A stretch of DNA of 64,000 nt from Cheilinus undulatus (taxonomy: Eukaryota > Chordata > Actinopteri > Labriformes > Labridae): assembly GCF_018320785.1 (NCBI RefSeq), contig NC_054873.1, positions 24,022,196 to 24,086,195 on the forward strand. The letters are read 5' to 3'. This document shows positions 1 to 12,317 of the stretch, one piece after another. A model generated the notes under the pieces. That model was not told the DNA's origin. It saw nothing but the letters and a program-made list of their open reading frames with translations, and did no database searches. Within the stretch, counting starts at the first letter, position 1. Every line of letters starts with the position of its first letter. Made by a program: the position numbers and the translations under genes.

Positions 1-660
1 GTGCAATTTGTGTCTGAGACGTCCATGTTTTTGACTAGTCTTTGTGTCAGACAGCAGGTTTCTTTGTCAGTTTGTTTCATTTCTATGTTTGTTTTACATC
101 TGCAGAGTTTATTCAGCCTAATATGTCTTAATAAGGATTAATAGGGATTATTCAAAGAAGAATGCTTGTCGTATTTCCTTTGGCTTTTGCACAAAGAAGA
201 AAATTAGTAATATTTGTATGTTTGGAATTCAAGTAAAAAGAAAAGAGGAGTAATATATTTGTTCTATTAGGGCCCAGGATGTTATATTAGATTGTATTTG
301 AGAAGGCCATATAAATGATATATAATCTAATTATTTGAGATGTGTATGTTTGATGTCACAGAAGATTTGGGACAATTCATAGAAATGAAAGTAGTTTGTT
401 CAATTAAAGAACAGATTGTCTTTAAACTAGGCCTGTAATATTAAGACACTAGTTAGTCAAAGGAACAGGAAGCTCTGTGTGTTAAACAGCATCAAGAACC
501 CACTGGATTTATTTCTATGAAGAAATCTTTGATACAGCACACGTGTCCTGTTACTTCACTGATATCTCTGCAGTTTTGACATTGTCCCTTTTCTTACACT
601 TTTTGTATGGCAATATATGGTTTATTTTACTCTGGAAATAAATTATTTTTCAGAAAACAA
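1..660 (+). other. Possible 3' UTR end of an upstream gene
   Basis: No coding frame is convincing here. The stretch is T-rich and ends with an AATAAA hexamer at 637-642, followed within 40 bases by a GT-rich tract, the arrangement of a vertebrate polyadenylation site on the plus strand. In human the gene upstream of ST8SIA2 on the same strand is SLCO3A1, so this could be its 3' UTR. That assignment is inference from synteny only; an AATAAA in AT-rich DNA also occurs by chance. Confidence 0.2.
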
Positions 661-1160
661 ACTCACTGTGAGTGTCTTTGAAGTCCTTTTGGTTTGTATT
701 TGCATTTTAAAGAGCTGCTTTGTCTTTTGTTTGCTTTTATTTCATTCTCATAAACAAAAGAACTGAGACCCAATGCTCGACTTTCACAACCCATGAAATT
801 GAAAGACAAAAAAAAAAAAAACAATCCAATTCAAAAGGGACAATTACATGCATAGACAAAAAAAGTAGCTGAATGAAAGAACAGGAAGGAGGGTGTGCAT
901 GCATGAAAGCTTGACAAAATATAAAAACACAAACCATTAATCTCTTCCCTTGTTATCATGCCTTCCCCAGTGATTTTATCAAAAACTTATTTTACACATC
1001 ATACACATTTAAGTCAAAACATGGGAGTTTTTACTAATTGCAAAAATATTTCTCTTATACAAAGGAACCTAAATTAATTACTTCTGTTTTCTTATCATTG
1101 ACTGCATTGTGATCCTATCATTAGCTATGTTGCCCCACAACACAAGTTTCTGGTTTCATT
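661..1160. other. Intergenic, no feature recognised
   Basis: AT-rich DNA with a short A run near 810-823. No ORF resembles a known protein and no repeat family was recognised. Confidence 0.5.
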
Positions 1161-1300
1161 CCATGTTTGTTAGGGTCTTTCCGTGTGAATTCTGCATGCT
1201 CTCCTCACGCGTGCGTGGGTTTTCTCCAGGTTCTCGAATGTCCTTCCACAGTCCAAAGATATGCTTATTAGGATAACTGGTGACTCTAAAATTTGGGTTC
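1161..1300 (-). repeat. Fragment of abundant teleost interspersed repeat
   Basis: Read on the minus strand this contains the words for 'agtcaccagttatcc', 'tttggactgtggaaggac', 'ggagaaaacccacgcacgcg' and 'gagagcatgcagaattc'. They are the degenerate core of the very common fish repeat that is much better preserved at 9636-10008 on the opposite strand. Both ends are truncated. Confidence 0.6.
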
Positions 1301-1483
1301 TTGGGCTGGTTTGGAGCCAGTGCTTTGCCAAGCACCAATTCTTTGGTTTTCTGTAGCCAGAGATCTGTCTCTAGGCCAGAAAACTGGTTACAGAATGGAA
1401 CCAACTATTTGTTGGACCCCAGGGAAGAAAGGGTTGACATTAGGGCCTTCAAGCTTACATCTGTGGCTAGGGGTGGTATTGAT

Positions 1484-2745
1484 AATAAGGCAAGGCAAGT
1501 TTATCTGTAAAGCACATTTTAGCAACAAGGCAATTCAAAGTGCTTCACACAGGACATTAAAATACAATGACAAAGGGAAAAAGAAACACAGTGGAAACAT
1601 TTTAAACGAAACATGTAAAAAGGGATAAAAACAGGAAAAAAAAAAACCACAAAAGATAAAAAGAGATATTAAAGTAAAAGTTACAGTGCAGAGTTGGAGT
1701 GAAAATAGAAAATTTAAAAAGTGATACAGTATTTTCGTCAAAGGCAGCAGTGAACAGGTGTGTCTTCAACCTTGATGTAAAAGAGCTCAGACCTGATGTT
1801 TTCTGGGAGTTTGTTCCAGATATATGGAGCTTAGAAACTGAACGCTGATTCTCCATGTTTAGTTCTGACTCTAGGGACACAGAGCAGACCTGCACCAGAT
1901 GACCTGAGCGGTCTGGATGGTTCATACTGGACTAGGTCTCTGATGTATTTTGGGCCTAAACTATTCAATGCTTTATAAGCTAACAGGAGTATCTTAAAGT
2001 CTATTCTCTGAGAGACAGGGAGCCAGAGTAAAGACCTCAGAACAGGAGTGTATTGGTCCACTCTCTTGGCCTTAGTGAGGACTCGAGCAGCAGCATTTTG
2101 AATCAGCTGCAGCTGTCTGATTGACTTTTTAGGCATACTAGTAAAGATACTGTTACAGTAGTCAACTCGACTACAGATAAATGCATGGACCAGTTTTTCA
2201 AGGTCTTGCTGTGTTATTAGTCCCTTAACCCTAGAAATATTCTTGGGGTGATAATAAGCTGACTTTGTAATTGTTTTTATGTTTTTCTTAAAATTCCGGT
2301 CTGAATCCATGACAACACCCAGATTTCTGGCCTGGTCTGAGATTTTTAACTGAAGTGACTGGAGCTTCATGCTAATTTTTAGAGATTCCTCCTTGGGTCC
2401 AAAAACAACTACTTCAGTTTTTTTTTCTATTTAACTATTTCAATTTAACAAAAAGAAAATTATGACACATCCACTCAGTAATTTGTTCCATGCATTTTCC
2501 CAGTGCTTGTATGGAGCCATGGTCACCTGGGGACATTGGATTGTAAAGCTGTGTGTCATCTGCATAGTTATGGTCGTTTATTTTGTTGTTTTCTATGATC
2601 TGAGCAAGTGGAAGCATGTAGGTGTTAAACAGAAGAGGCCCCAGGATGGAGCCTTGGGGGACCACACATGTAATTTTGGTCTGCTCGGATTTAAAGTTAC
2701 CAATTGACACTAAATAATCCCAGTTCTTTAAGTAGGATGCAGTAA
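1484..2745 (-). mobile_element. Truncated L2/CR1-like LINE, reverse transcriptase 3' part
   Basis: On the minus strand, 2740 down to 2435 encodes reverse-transcriptase motifs [12 protein letters not shown] and YADDTQLY, the catalytic YADD box of non-LTR retrotransposons. After a frame break near 2435 the frame continues from about 2410 to 1831 with the typical C-terminal segment (LGVVMDSD, SRVDYCNSIF, QLQLIQNAAARVLT, LLWLPVSQRIDFKILLL, PRVRTKHGE). The 3' end at 1484-1560 is the familiar fish LINE tail (on the plus strand 'aaggcaaggcaagtttat', 'caattcaaagtgcttcac'). The copy is 5'-truncated and carries at least two frame breaks, so it is dead. The clade (L2/CR1 rather than another jockey-like group) is my judgement from motif style. 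Confidence 0.85.
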
Positions 2746-3806
2746 AAGCAAGTAAGAGTAAGTAAAAGCACTGTTTAGAGTTGTGCTTGGCTTTGGAGGA
2801 GACTGCAAAGGTGAAAATGGGCATAAAAACAAAACAGAAGTGGCATGAGGAGGTGATAAGCCACAAAAGCATTGTCAAACAAAAAGAGAAAAAAAATGAC
2901 GTTGGTGTTTAGTTATGTATTTATAATTTTTTTTCTGTTTAAAATATCGTAGTTTATGGAGGTCTCCTAATTTGTTTGTGCTGCTGCACAAGATGGCAGT
3001 GTAGAGTGTAGACAGCAAGTGAGTGCAACATACACCAGGTGGGCAGCATGCTGCTTAACTATATTAGCAGGTAGGAGCTGCAGAGAGAAGCAGCAGCAGA
3101 AAGAGAGCAGATCAGAGGAGACATCAGACGCTATCGGTCAAGTGTATTTGTTTAATTTAATTGTTAAAGTAAACAAAAAGTTAACTTTATTTGCATGCAT
3201 TGAACTATCTTCTTTCAGTGCAATGTCAGGCAGTATGCAACCCTTTGTGTATGGCAGGCACTATTTTGTTTGTTTGAGGAAAATTAGGTTAAGTATTGTA
3301 AATCACTGAAGATTACTTTCATTTAATTTGGTGTGAATTTAGTTTATATTGCTTGAAATACTGTCAGTGGATAGTGGATTTAATTTTTAAAACATTATTA
3401 AACAATAGACAAACAAATAAATTAAATGCCAATAAATGTGCATTTAGATTTAGGCTATTGAAGTATTTTGTGTGAAATGGCTTAAAATGATCACATTGGT
3501 TAAATCTAACTTAATACTTAGTTACTTAGTTACTTAGTTTATTAGTTAAAATAAAGATGACGTAACAAATGCATTCCTGGTGTAACTGTCAAAATTTAAA
3601 TAAGTATATATGCCTGAAATAAATCTGAGTGATCTAAAAAGATTTACTTAAGTTAATTATTTGATTGGATTTAACTTAATCTATTAACTTAAATGCTATT
3701 TAGTTAAACAGAGTTATGCAGATTTAGTTCAACAGAAAATTATGATTTAATCAAGGACTAAACATTAAAAATGAGATTTTTTTTTGTTTTTTTTTACCAT
3801 CCACTC
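2746..3806. other. Intergenic, no gene recognised
   Basis: AT-rich sequence. A short degenerate repeat of TTACTTAG lies near 3513-3545 and oligo-T runs lie at 3778-3796. No supported coding region. Confidence 0.5.
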
Positions 3807-3809
3807 TTA

Positions 3810-5115
3810 AGGTGCTTTCACACCTATGTCATTTGGTCCAGACTTTCGTACTTTTCAGTTTGATCTGAACCTAAATGGCAGGTATGAAACCTTTCCCTGG
3901 ACCATGGTGTGGCCCAAACAGCCAGACCTTGGTTTGACCAAAAGAGGTAGTCTTGGTCCAGACCAAACTCAACCACAGTTCTGGTTCATGCCCAGTGTGA
4001 AAGCATTACTTGAAAGGTTCAGACTGCCATATCAATGACAGGAAATTGTGGCATGACAACCGGAAAAAGGAAATCCAACACCAAAACAAAATAAGCCACA
4101 GAAGCACATTGAAGGAAGAGATGTTTGGGCTGACAATGTTGTTAGGGGCCAACTGGAAAAAACGTATAAGTACGGAAACTTTCCAACTGTTTTTGAAGAG
4201 GATAAAAGACAATACGAGAGGGCAGAAGAAGAGTGCAACCTGAAGATAAAGAAATTGCGGCAGGAGTATATAAAGGTGCAAAAGCTCTGATAAACGGTGC
4301 TTATACTAAACACTCAAATCACCAACTCTCCCAAGTCAGCATTGCCATGGCTCAAAAGTTTGTATACTGTCTTTCTTTTACTGTCCGTGGCAATAAAGTT
4401 GTTGTCTAAAAGATGTTGGCACAGTTGGCTGAAGCAAATCAGCAATAATGTGATGGTGGAAATGACTTTTTCATTCATTTTTTTCTACATACAAGCTAAA
4501 CACATTATTCAACGGCTGACGTCAGATAGAGCTTAGCAGAAGTACAAGCAGGAAGACCGTTTCTTCTTCAGTAATTTGTCACCATTCGCTCATATCTCTC
4601 CTTCCATTCTTCTCTCTTCCCACTCTGGTGATCAGCTAATTACGGGCGTTCGCTCTTCACGTACTAATCAGATTTGTTTTACCAATCATCATGCACCTGT
4701 CACATTTGAAATCTGTCATCCTCTGTTTCCGAGTCAGCCCATCATTTCACTGTGGCTGCTGCAACCCTCCTCCACCCCAGCCACCTCCATTCAGTTTACC
4801 AGCATCTAGTCCAGATCTTCATAGGACTACTACTCATCTCATCCCATCCCTCCAAGCCCACCAGTGTCTAGAAGTCATCATGATGGAGTCTAATTGCCAA
4901 AACATTGCATTTCTCTTTCATCAAAATTTGTCAAATAAATTATTGTTAAACTTGTATTAAGTCTGTCTTAACAGAACTAACCAATCAATGTAAACCATAG
5001 AGACACACAACCCATGTAGGTTGATGACGATATGTCATGTAACCAATTTTACCAAATATACACAATGTAACAAAAACATGAACCTTGGTCCGGACTTTCA
5101 GGTGTGAAAACACCC
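3810..5115. mobile_element. PIF/Harbinger-like DNA transposon relic with TIRs
   Basis: The two ends are inverted repeats: ggtgctttcacacct at 3811-3825 and aggtgtgaaaacacc at 5100-5114 match at 14 of 15 positions when one is reverse-complemented. Each end is flanked by TTA (3807-3809 and 5116-5118), which fits the three-base TWA target duplication of PIF/Harbinger elements; TTAA/TTAG as a four-base site is the alternative reading. Around 4201-4287 the plus strand encodes KRQYERAEEECNLKIKKLRQ, similar in style to the Myb/MADF-like DNA-binding protein of Harbinger elements. No intact transposase remains. The right third (4557-4975) is a sequence that recurs at 15915-16335. Confidence 0.55.
4557..4975 (+). 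repeat. Dispersed repeat, copy 1 of 2
   Basis: This pyrimidine-rich block shares long matches with 15915-16335 in the same order and strand: 'ggtgatcagct', 'gctgcaaccctcctccac', 'atcatgatggagtctaattg' versus 'atcacgatggagtctaattg', 'catttctctt', 'tcaaaatttgtca' and 'attaagt'. It sits inside the TIR element 3810-5115, so it is either an internal part of that family or a nested insertion. Confidence 0.75.
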
Positions 5116-5333
5116 TTAGCTATCCAGATCATTAGCATTCTAATAGGTGACAGTCAATCCATGTTTGAGCGGAGAAAGCCTGTAAGAGGAAAGGTTAAAC
5201 ATCAACAACCTTTAGTCCAGTTGCCACAACTAGATGAAGCTTTGGATCATTGAAATTAAAACCATGAATAAAGTTTCTGCAAAAAAACAAACAAAAAAAA
5301 TGGACATTTTCGGGTCACAGGTGGCCTACTGGC

Positions 5334-5720
5334 TTAGGCCCCGTCCACACGGTAACGAATTCAGGTGTATACGCAAAAGTTTTTTGTCGGATCGGCGTTT
5401 CATCTTTCTTGAAATGATTAACGTCACATATAGCGTAGCTCTCTTATGGGTCCGACCAAAACAACAATGGCTGAATGCAGGGTTGCGTTCATGCTGCACT
5501 GGATTTTATAGCAAAATTTGATGCTCATATACCACCACCGGGAAACGCATACACCATATGTTCTTAAAGCCAATGTGGAGAACAACCAGAAGGGCAACTA
5601 GCAGAAAGTTTGTGTCAGTTTTCTGTGATCTTCTTCTCTTGTTTGGCCAATGTCTGTGGCAGCGTTACAGGCTCGGCATAAAATAAATAAAAATAAATCA
5701 GAAAAAAAAGGGACAATTTC
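5334..5720 (+). repeat. MITE-like fragment, left end
   Basis: It starts with 'ggccccgtccacacggtaac' at about 5337, followed by 'gcaaaagttttttgtcgg'. I recognise this as the terminal sequence of a common fish non-autonomous DNA transposon. I could not find the matching right end, so the element is truncated or decayed; the right boundary given is approximate. Confidence 0.4.
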
Positions 5721-5982
5721 ATCAGCTCGGGTAAAAATGATTCCACTGGAATCTAAATCTTTATGAGTAAATAATCTGCTTACACATAATCATATTGATT
5801 TACATATGTCTTCCTGAAACCTGGCTGTATTAGGATGCTTCATTTGCATCATCTTCCAGGGACTTCACTGGAAACACAGACAACAGTCAACCACAAGAAC
5901 CAATTTATTAGTAAGAAGTCCTTGGAACGTAAAGTTCTTGATACTTTTGGTCAAAAAGCACCTCAGGTCAGCCTTGTGATCA

Positions 5983-6060
5983 ACTAGGGTCCAGTCCAGG
6001 CTGTACCTTACCTCTGGAATCTTTCCCCCACATCCCTGAATGGGATAATGAATGGACGCT
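5983..6060 (-). repeat. Short fragment of fish 'cccattcaggg' repeat
   Basis: On the minus strand the words 'ccattcattatcccattcag' and 'ggtacagcctggactggacc' belong to the same class of fish repeats as 9539-10008. The following 6061-6640 holds no feature I can support. Confidence 0.4.
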
Positions 6061-6659
6061 TGTCTACAACAGGCCCCTGTTCTACTGACTGCATAAAACC
6101 AGCATATATTCACTTTAGGATGCATATCCTGTACTTGAACCCTTTGATAAACTGTATCTACTGTATGTAAGGACATAACTTATTATTAACCTTTTAACAG
6201 GGTCCATAAAGAGCATGAAGTTTCAGCTGTCAGTCTTCACGGTTCATCACATACTCTCACTATTACACTAAGTGCTCACTCAGTAAGACGTAAAGTATGG
6301 AGCTGAGATTTAATGGACCACACAAGCACGGAGGGTTCTCATATTTTGATTTGCACAGCAGATTTGAGGCTCTCTACTTTCGCTTTTAGACTTTTGCTTT
6401 CAGTCATTTTTCATAATGGAGCCATGCTGAGTTCCAGAAGCTGTAGAATAATTTACCATACAAATAGTAAATGAAGTAGACAGAAATGCAAATGTATGAG
6501 AGAGACAGAACAAGAGATCCTGTCTGCTTTCAGATGTTTTTGGGTCTTTAAAAAAGATTACCTCTGGGTTTCTCAGAGGTTGGATTTTTTTTTAACTTAC
6601 AGTATACTGAATGTTGCTTTTCTGTGTATAGTTTTATACATATACAGTATGCACATAAA

Positions 6660-6866
6660 TAATGCAAAGTTGTAAAAATGGGTTAAAATTGTCACACAAA
6701 AAAAGGGGAAAAAACAACAAAAGTGGGTCTAAACTTTAAAGTGGCCAAACAATGAGTGAAAAGAAGCAAAAATTGGTTAAAAGTGGTACAAGAAGTAGAA
6801 AAAGGAGCATTCTGTGTCCAACTTTTGGGTCCCAACCCACCAGCTGAGAACCACTGCCCTAGACAA
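6660..6866 (-). repeat. hAT-type MITE end with AAAAGTGGG-rich tract
   Basis: 6825-6866 read on the minus strand gives 'gcagtggttctcagctggtg' then 'ggttgggacccaaaagttgg', the usual end of non-autonomous hAT elements. The adjoining 6680-6800 is a purine-rich run of AAAAGTGG(T/C)-like words, the interior typical of that family; a second run of the same kind lies at 9150-9420. The far end is not clear. From 6867 to 7413 I see nothing annotatable. Confidence 0.5.
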
Positions 6867-7413
6867 CACTAGTGGGTTCCTGGCTCTTGCTGCCCATCAG
6901 CAAACATTCTTGGGATGGGGAGCTAGTGAGGGGCCATGTGATAGGGTAAGAAACATAGGAGCCTGGGCCTGTTGAAGGCTGCAATGTAGAAGAAAGTAAA
7001 GGCAGGTGGGAGATGATGTAACTTATCAGTAGTGCACACTGGCATAATTGAGGTTAGGGGTCTCCTAACAGAGTGCTTACCCTTTCATTACAGCTCAAGC
7101 ATCTTTTATTTTATATTCCAGTGCGAGACAGGATGACAGCTCTTCAAGCCAGATGCTGATGTGTTTTTGAATACAGAGCAATCAGACGCTTGGCATGAAT
7201 TGAGTAGGACTTTGGTTTACTGGACACACTATCCAGCTCTTTAGAAAACAAAAAATTATAATTCAAAAGAAAATGTCTGACACAGAGGGAGGCTGTGCAA
7301 AGACATGAATTGGATTAAAATGAATAAATTGCCTGATTTTTGCACCTTATACCAGCTACAGCTGTGAGATCAACCAAGGACGATGATGCTACAGTGTCGA
7401 GGCGTTGGATAGA

Positions 7414-7490
7414 CACAGTGCAATCACAGAGTATTCAGACCCCCTTCACTTTTTCAGTTTTGCTATGTTGTAGCCTGATGCTACAGTCAA
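7414..7490 (+). repeat. Tc1/mariner terminal inverted repeat fragment
   Basis: 'acagtgcaatcacagagtat' followed by 'tcagaccccttcactttttc' and 'tgctatgttgtagcctgatg' matches the known fish Tc1-like end that reads ACAGTGCATTCGGAAAGTAT-TCAGACCCC. Only one end is present. 7491-8008 has no recognisable feature. Confidence 0.65.
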
Positions 7491-8008
7491 CACTACTTTC
7501 TTTTGCACTGTAACTCAGAAAGTTTTTCTGAATCCTGTTGGGATAAATGGCAGTTTTTTGTCTATCATGTTTTCTGAATGTCATAATGGCCTGAATCACT
7601 TATAAGAAAAGCCGTTTGTTCATTTTATTCAAGCTGTGAGGCATTATGAAAACAGCAATGAGGGCGTTTTTTGTTTTTTTCTATTTTTTTAATTGACGTG
7701 CAGTGAAACATCACAAAACAGAAGAAACACCACTTATCAGGGCTAACATAAGGGGGGAAAAGAGGAGAGCTTTCATAGGCTCAGCCAAATGGGGGCCCAT
7801 GGAGGTCAGAAAAATCCTGGTCCATTGTAAAGCTAATCTGTGATAACCATATTTTATATTCAACTGAATTATAACCACTCTCATTAAGCAATTTTTTATT
7901 TATGTTGTAATACAGTGTAGCTTTTTCCAAATGTAAACCCATTTTCTTAAGACAGAATTGCCCCCTTTTTGGTAATGTTAATGATGAAGATGAGCACATT
8001 GAACTAAA

Positions 8009-9060
8009 CCATTAGGAAAGTAATATCAGACATCAGAAATTCAGACCTTTGGACTGTTTTCTGGCTACAGTGTTAATAGCCCAAAGTCCTCATTGTTGTT
8101 ATTGAATGAAAAGGAAAGATGTAACCCTCCAGCTTATACTTCTAATTTCAATTTAACAGATAATTTCACTTACTTAGGTGTGAATTTAAATCCTGACATG
8201 GAAAAAGTTGTCCAAATTAATTACGATCCCATTTTAGAGTCAGTTCATAAATCAGTTGAAAGACGGTCTACTATGCCAGTTTCTCTGATTGGAAGAATTG
8301 ATATACTTAGAATGATGGTCCTTCCTAAATTACAGTACCTGTTCCAAAACTTACCTTTACCTCTGTCCACCTGTTACTTCACTAAACTAAAGAAAGTATG
8401 CTCCAACTTTATCTGGTGTAATAAACACCACAGGTTACATCTTACATTGCTGTACTTCCCGTATGAAAGAGGGGGGCTTAAACTCCAAACTTCCAGTGGT
8501 ATTACCGGGCAGCACAGCTGCATACCATGATGTATTACTTTTCCTCTGAGCCTACCCCAGCACACGTAGATATTGAATCCTCCTCACTTAGACCACAAAC
8601 ATCACGAAACGCATATTCATACTCTGCAAATATTTAAAAGCTGGAAGAAAAAACATCCAACTTATTTGTGTTAAATATGATCGACGTTTGGTATAGCATT
8701 AAAAAATCTATGGGAGGACAGCTCCTCAATATCTCGCTTTAGTCCAATCTGGGGTAATGACAATTTTGAATCAGGCAAAAGGACCAGGGTTTCCATCTCT
8801 GGTCAAATAGAGGTCTAGATAAAACTGGTGATTTATTTCTGGGTGACAATCTAATGTCATCTGAACAGCTACATCTAAAATATGACCTTTCAAACAGCCA
8901 CTTCTTCAAATACTTACAGGTAAGAAGCTTTAGTGCTGCTTATTGTAATCAGTTACTGACTCTTCTTCCTCTAAATGATTTGGAACAACTTGTCTCTGAG
9001 AGCTGCCAGAAAAAAGGCTATATTTCAGCATTTTATGTTATGCTAGTTTTTTAAGGCATC
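8009..9060 (+). mobile_element. L1/Tx1-like LINE ORF2 fragment, frameshifted
   Basis: The plus-strand frame from about 8050 reads FGLFSGYSVNSPKSSLLLLN and continues with FTYLGVNLNPDMEKVV, SVERRSTMPVSLIGRIDIL, MMVLPKLQYLFQNLPLPL, FTKLKKVCSNFIWCN and YFPYERGGLKL, the C-terminal part of an L1-type reverse transcriptase/ORF2. The frame breaks near 8500 and homology resumes in another frame (YYRAAQLHTMMYYFSSEPTP), then again at 8745-8960. There is no start or end of the original element: it is 5'- and 3'-truncated and inactive. Confidence 0.8.
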
Positions 9061-9119
9061 TGAATCCAGTATTGACCAGCAGGAGTCTTGGAAGATAGAA
9101 ATTCAGGAGGATATTTCTT

Positions 9120-9420
9120 TGGATGACTAGGCTGTAGTTTGTATTGAGGCAAAAATGGGATGAAAGTCACAAAAATAGGTTGAAAGAGGCAAAAAAAATG
9201 GGATAAAGCTGGAAATATGGGTTAAGAAATGAAAACAGCTAAAATGGGTGATAAAATTGGTAAAAAAGTGGTTAAAAAGTGCCACAAAAGAGGCAAAAAT
9301 GTGTGGTTTAAGTAGTGAAAAGTGGTTCAAAGAAGAAAAAAAATGGACTAAAAGTGGCAAAGTGGGTGAAAACAGTGATGGAAAAGGGTTAAAAAGTGGC
9401 TGATAGTTTAGAAAGTTATG
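9120..9420 (+). repeat. Degenerate AAAAGTGG/TGGGTTAAA-rich repeat
   Basis: Purine-rich irregular tandem words (AAAAATGGG, AAAAGTGG, GGTTAAAA) without a fixed period, matching the interior of the hAT-like repeat at 6680-6800. Confidence 0.5.
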
Positions 9421-9474
9421 ATATTACTAATCCAACACACTTGATGTGATTGCATTGATGTCATCATTATGTCA

Positions 9475-10115
9475 CATCTGGGGAGGGCCTCTTCACTGAG
9501 ATTTTCAGAGGCCCAGCCAAATCTGTGGGCAGGCTTGCTACTCATCCCATTCAGAGTCACGGGGAGCGGGAGCCTATCCCAGCTGTCACTGTGTGAGAGG
9601 AGGGATTTACCCTGGCCTGGACTGGTCGCCACTCAATCTCCATCCATCCATATTCTATACCGCTTGTCCCATTGGGGGTCACAGGGGGGCTGAAGCCTAT
9701 CCAAGCTGTCGTTGGGCGAGAGGCAGGGTACACCCTATACTGGTCACCAGTCAATCACAGGGCTGACATGTAAAGACAGACAACCAGGCATGCTCAAATT
9801 CACTCCTACGGCCAATTTAGATGATCAGTTAACCTAATGAGAATGTTTTTGGTGGTGGGAGGAAGCCAGAGTACCTGGAGAGAACCCGTGCATGCACGGC
9901 GAGAACATGCAAAATCTGCACAGAAAGGCCCTGACCGGGAGGCGAACTAGGGACCCTCTTGCTGTGAGGCAACAGCGCTAACCCCTGCGGCACCGTGCAG
10001 CCCACCAATCACAGGGCTGACATATAAAGACAAACAACCAGGCACACTCACACTTACAGCCAATTTATAGTCACCAGTTAACCAAACAAGCATGTTTTTG
10101 CAGCCCGCCGTGCAG
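9475..10115 (+). repeat. Abundant teleost repeat, three head-to-tail partial copies
   Basis: Copy A (9539-9635) and copy B (9636-10008) both carry a 'ggagcgggagcctatcccag'-type opening; copy B continues with the whole diagnostic series 'gggtacaccctatactgg', 'caatcacagggctgacatg', 'gtgggaggaagccagagtac', 'ggcgagaacatgcaaa', 'ctgtgaggcaacagcgctaa' and 'ggcaccgtgcagccc'. Copy C (10005-10100) restarts at 'aatcacagggctgacatat'. This series occurs in tens of thousands of fish loci, usually as the 3' part of a LINE or LINE-mobilised unit; I do not assign a family name. The antisense relative is at 1161-1300. Confidence 0.75.
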
Positions 10116-12317
10116 CCTCGCAGGTCTCATGTACAAAAGAAATGTTTCAAGGCAACAATAAAAGCAACAAAGAAGTGCGGCCTCTCATTTTCTGAAGAAA
10201 TGCCAAAACGCTGTGAGTGTAAATCATTCATCATCACTGTAGCTGCACATGCTCTTCACTGACAGACTGTTTTTGCTAACAAACCCAGAATTACATTGGG
10301 GTAAGAAGTGGCAACCAAATCAGCTCCCTTGCACATATACAGAAACTTTTCCCTGCAACATTTTGCCAATATTGAAAGTGAACTACAGAACAAATGAGAG
10401 CTGACATTTCTTTGTGGAGCCACCACATTCCCAAAAATCAGCCAATTAGAGTGTGACCCGAGTCGGTCACAGCGGTGCAGAGTCAGGGCAGTTTGATGTA
10501 GCGTGTGTTGGCAGTGTGAGAGACCGTTCAGAGAAACTTGTGCTAGAAAATTTTAGATGATTTGAAGAAAAAAAGGGTGAAGCATGTTCAGCAGTTGAGC
10601 TAAGGTAACACTTCTGCAAAGCATTTTAGCTTGAAAACAACTTGAAAAACTGCAAATGTTAATCTCACTGGATGATTGTAGCCAATGTAAATTCTGGCTA
10701 AAACAGGAAGTTATGGAGGTAAAATGCCATATTTATTATTGTAAACATGACAAATTCTTTAAAAATAAGACAGTGAAGTGTGTTTTTTCTTAGGTATTTG
10801 TAAAATCTAATAATAGCTCAATGACACCCTTCTTTAAGACAAAAAAGCGCTGTGGTGTGTCAACAGCATGACTATCAGCAGCATCTGCCTCCGAGAACAA
10901 CAGTCTCTGATACACACCTCACTCCTGATGCTCGTCACTTCAAAGACACGTAAAATGCAACTCGGAGACTCGGGGAAAAACGTCCTCGCTCAAAGTCAAA
11001 TCAGAAAAAAGCCACCTAGCTGAAAATAGAAGCTGCTGTGGGCGAGAGAGAGAGTTCTCTCTTTCATTTAGGAGGCGTCAATTAGCCTAATGGGGGCTTC
11101 AGGAAGACGAACTGTTACACAACATCTCAAGAGGGGGAAAATAACACAGTAAATCCTCAGTGGATAGCGTTGACTTATGTCTAAGTGAATCAAAGAATGT
11201 AAATTTAGTGGAGTGGCTGAGTCTAGCCTGCTGACATTTCCACTTTCACGCTTGGGTGCTGATTTTCAACAATAATATCTGCAGACGTTGAATGCAGAAG
11301 TGCAATTTTACAATTTATGTGACTATTTGCACACAGGACGCACAGTTAAAATAATGAATTAGCATTGGACAGCATTAGATATTATTACCAGTGTAAACAT
11401 AATTAGGAGACTTGTCATTATGTGCACTCACAGGGCTCCAGCTGCACTTTTCACTCTATGTAAATGAGCCTTTTATCCAGACACAATTCAGTAGTTAATA
11501 TATGCATGAAATCTTTAAGCAGACGGACCCAACACTTTGCATTTACTCTGACAAATTAAGGCTGGATTTAAAATTAAACTCCAACGGGCTGCGTGTTACC
11601 CATGGGCTCTGCTTTCATGTATGTTAAAACAAAAGTCTGCAAATAATGATAAAGTCAGTCTTTATGGCACATGATTATCTGAGAAACCTAAAATTTATTC
11701 TTCTCCTATACCTATTTATGGAGAACTGGTGTAGCAGTAGCTTTATTATATTAATTACACTGATGGCTTCGAGTGCAGCTAATATAGCCGATGTAATCAA
11801 AACAGCCACTATGCACAAGTTTCTGCAACTTATAGATAATTAAAATGTTAACATGCTCACTCAGGACTTCATCATGGCTAAATTAAGAAGCAGATTGTGA
11901 ACTCAAAAGTAAATTGTTCCTCTGGTCTTTGCAGCAGCTCCAAATTTATCGTGAATGGGCTGGAGGTGAAGCAAACATCCAAGCAGGGAACTGCAGCCAG
12001 AAGTGTTAACAAAGATTTATGGCCAGATGCATTTCTTTTTCTTACATCAGCAGTCCTGTCATTTTTGTATGAGAAAAAAATCCCTCAGCCATGAAAAAAT
12101 AGAGAAATATAAGTTCTGAAAACAGTTATGTTTTTTCTTCAATGAAGGCAAAAGTTAACATTCTCAAACATTTATGAAGATGTGGGAATATCTCTGAATT
12201 AGAATGTGATATTCACCTCAGCCTGTCTTTGGAATGAAACTGCTCTACCACCTTAGGGGGTACTCAAACCTTCTGTACTGGAGAGCCAAAATGCTGATAT
12301 AACCCCTTGACCAGGTG
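10116..12317. other. Intergenic, non-repetitive
   Basis: No gene or transposon was recognised. Part of it (about 11390-11640) is low in repeats and of balanced composition, which would be compatible with a conserved non-coding element upstream of st8sia2, but I have no alignment to show conservation. Confidence 0.4.
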
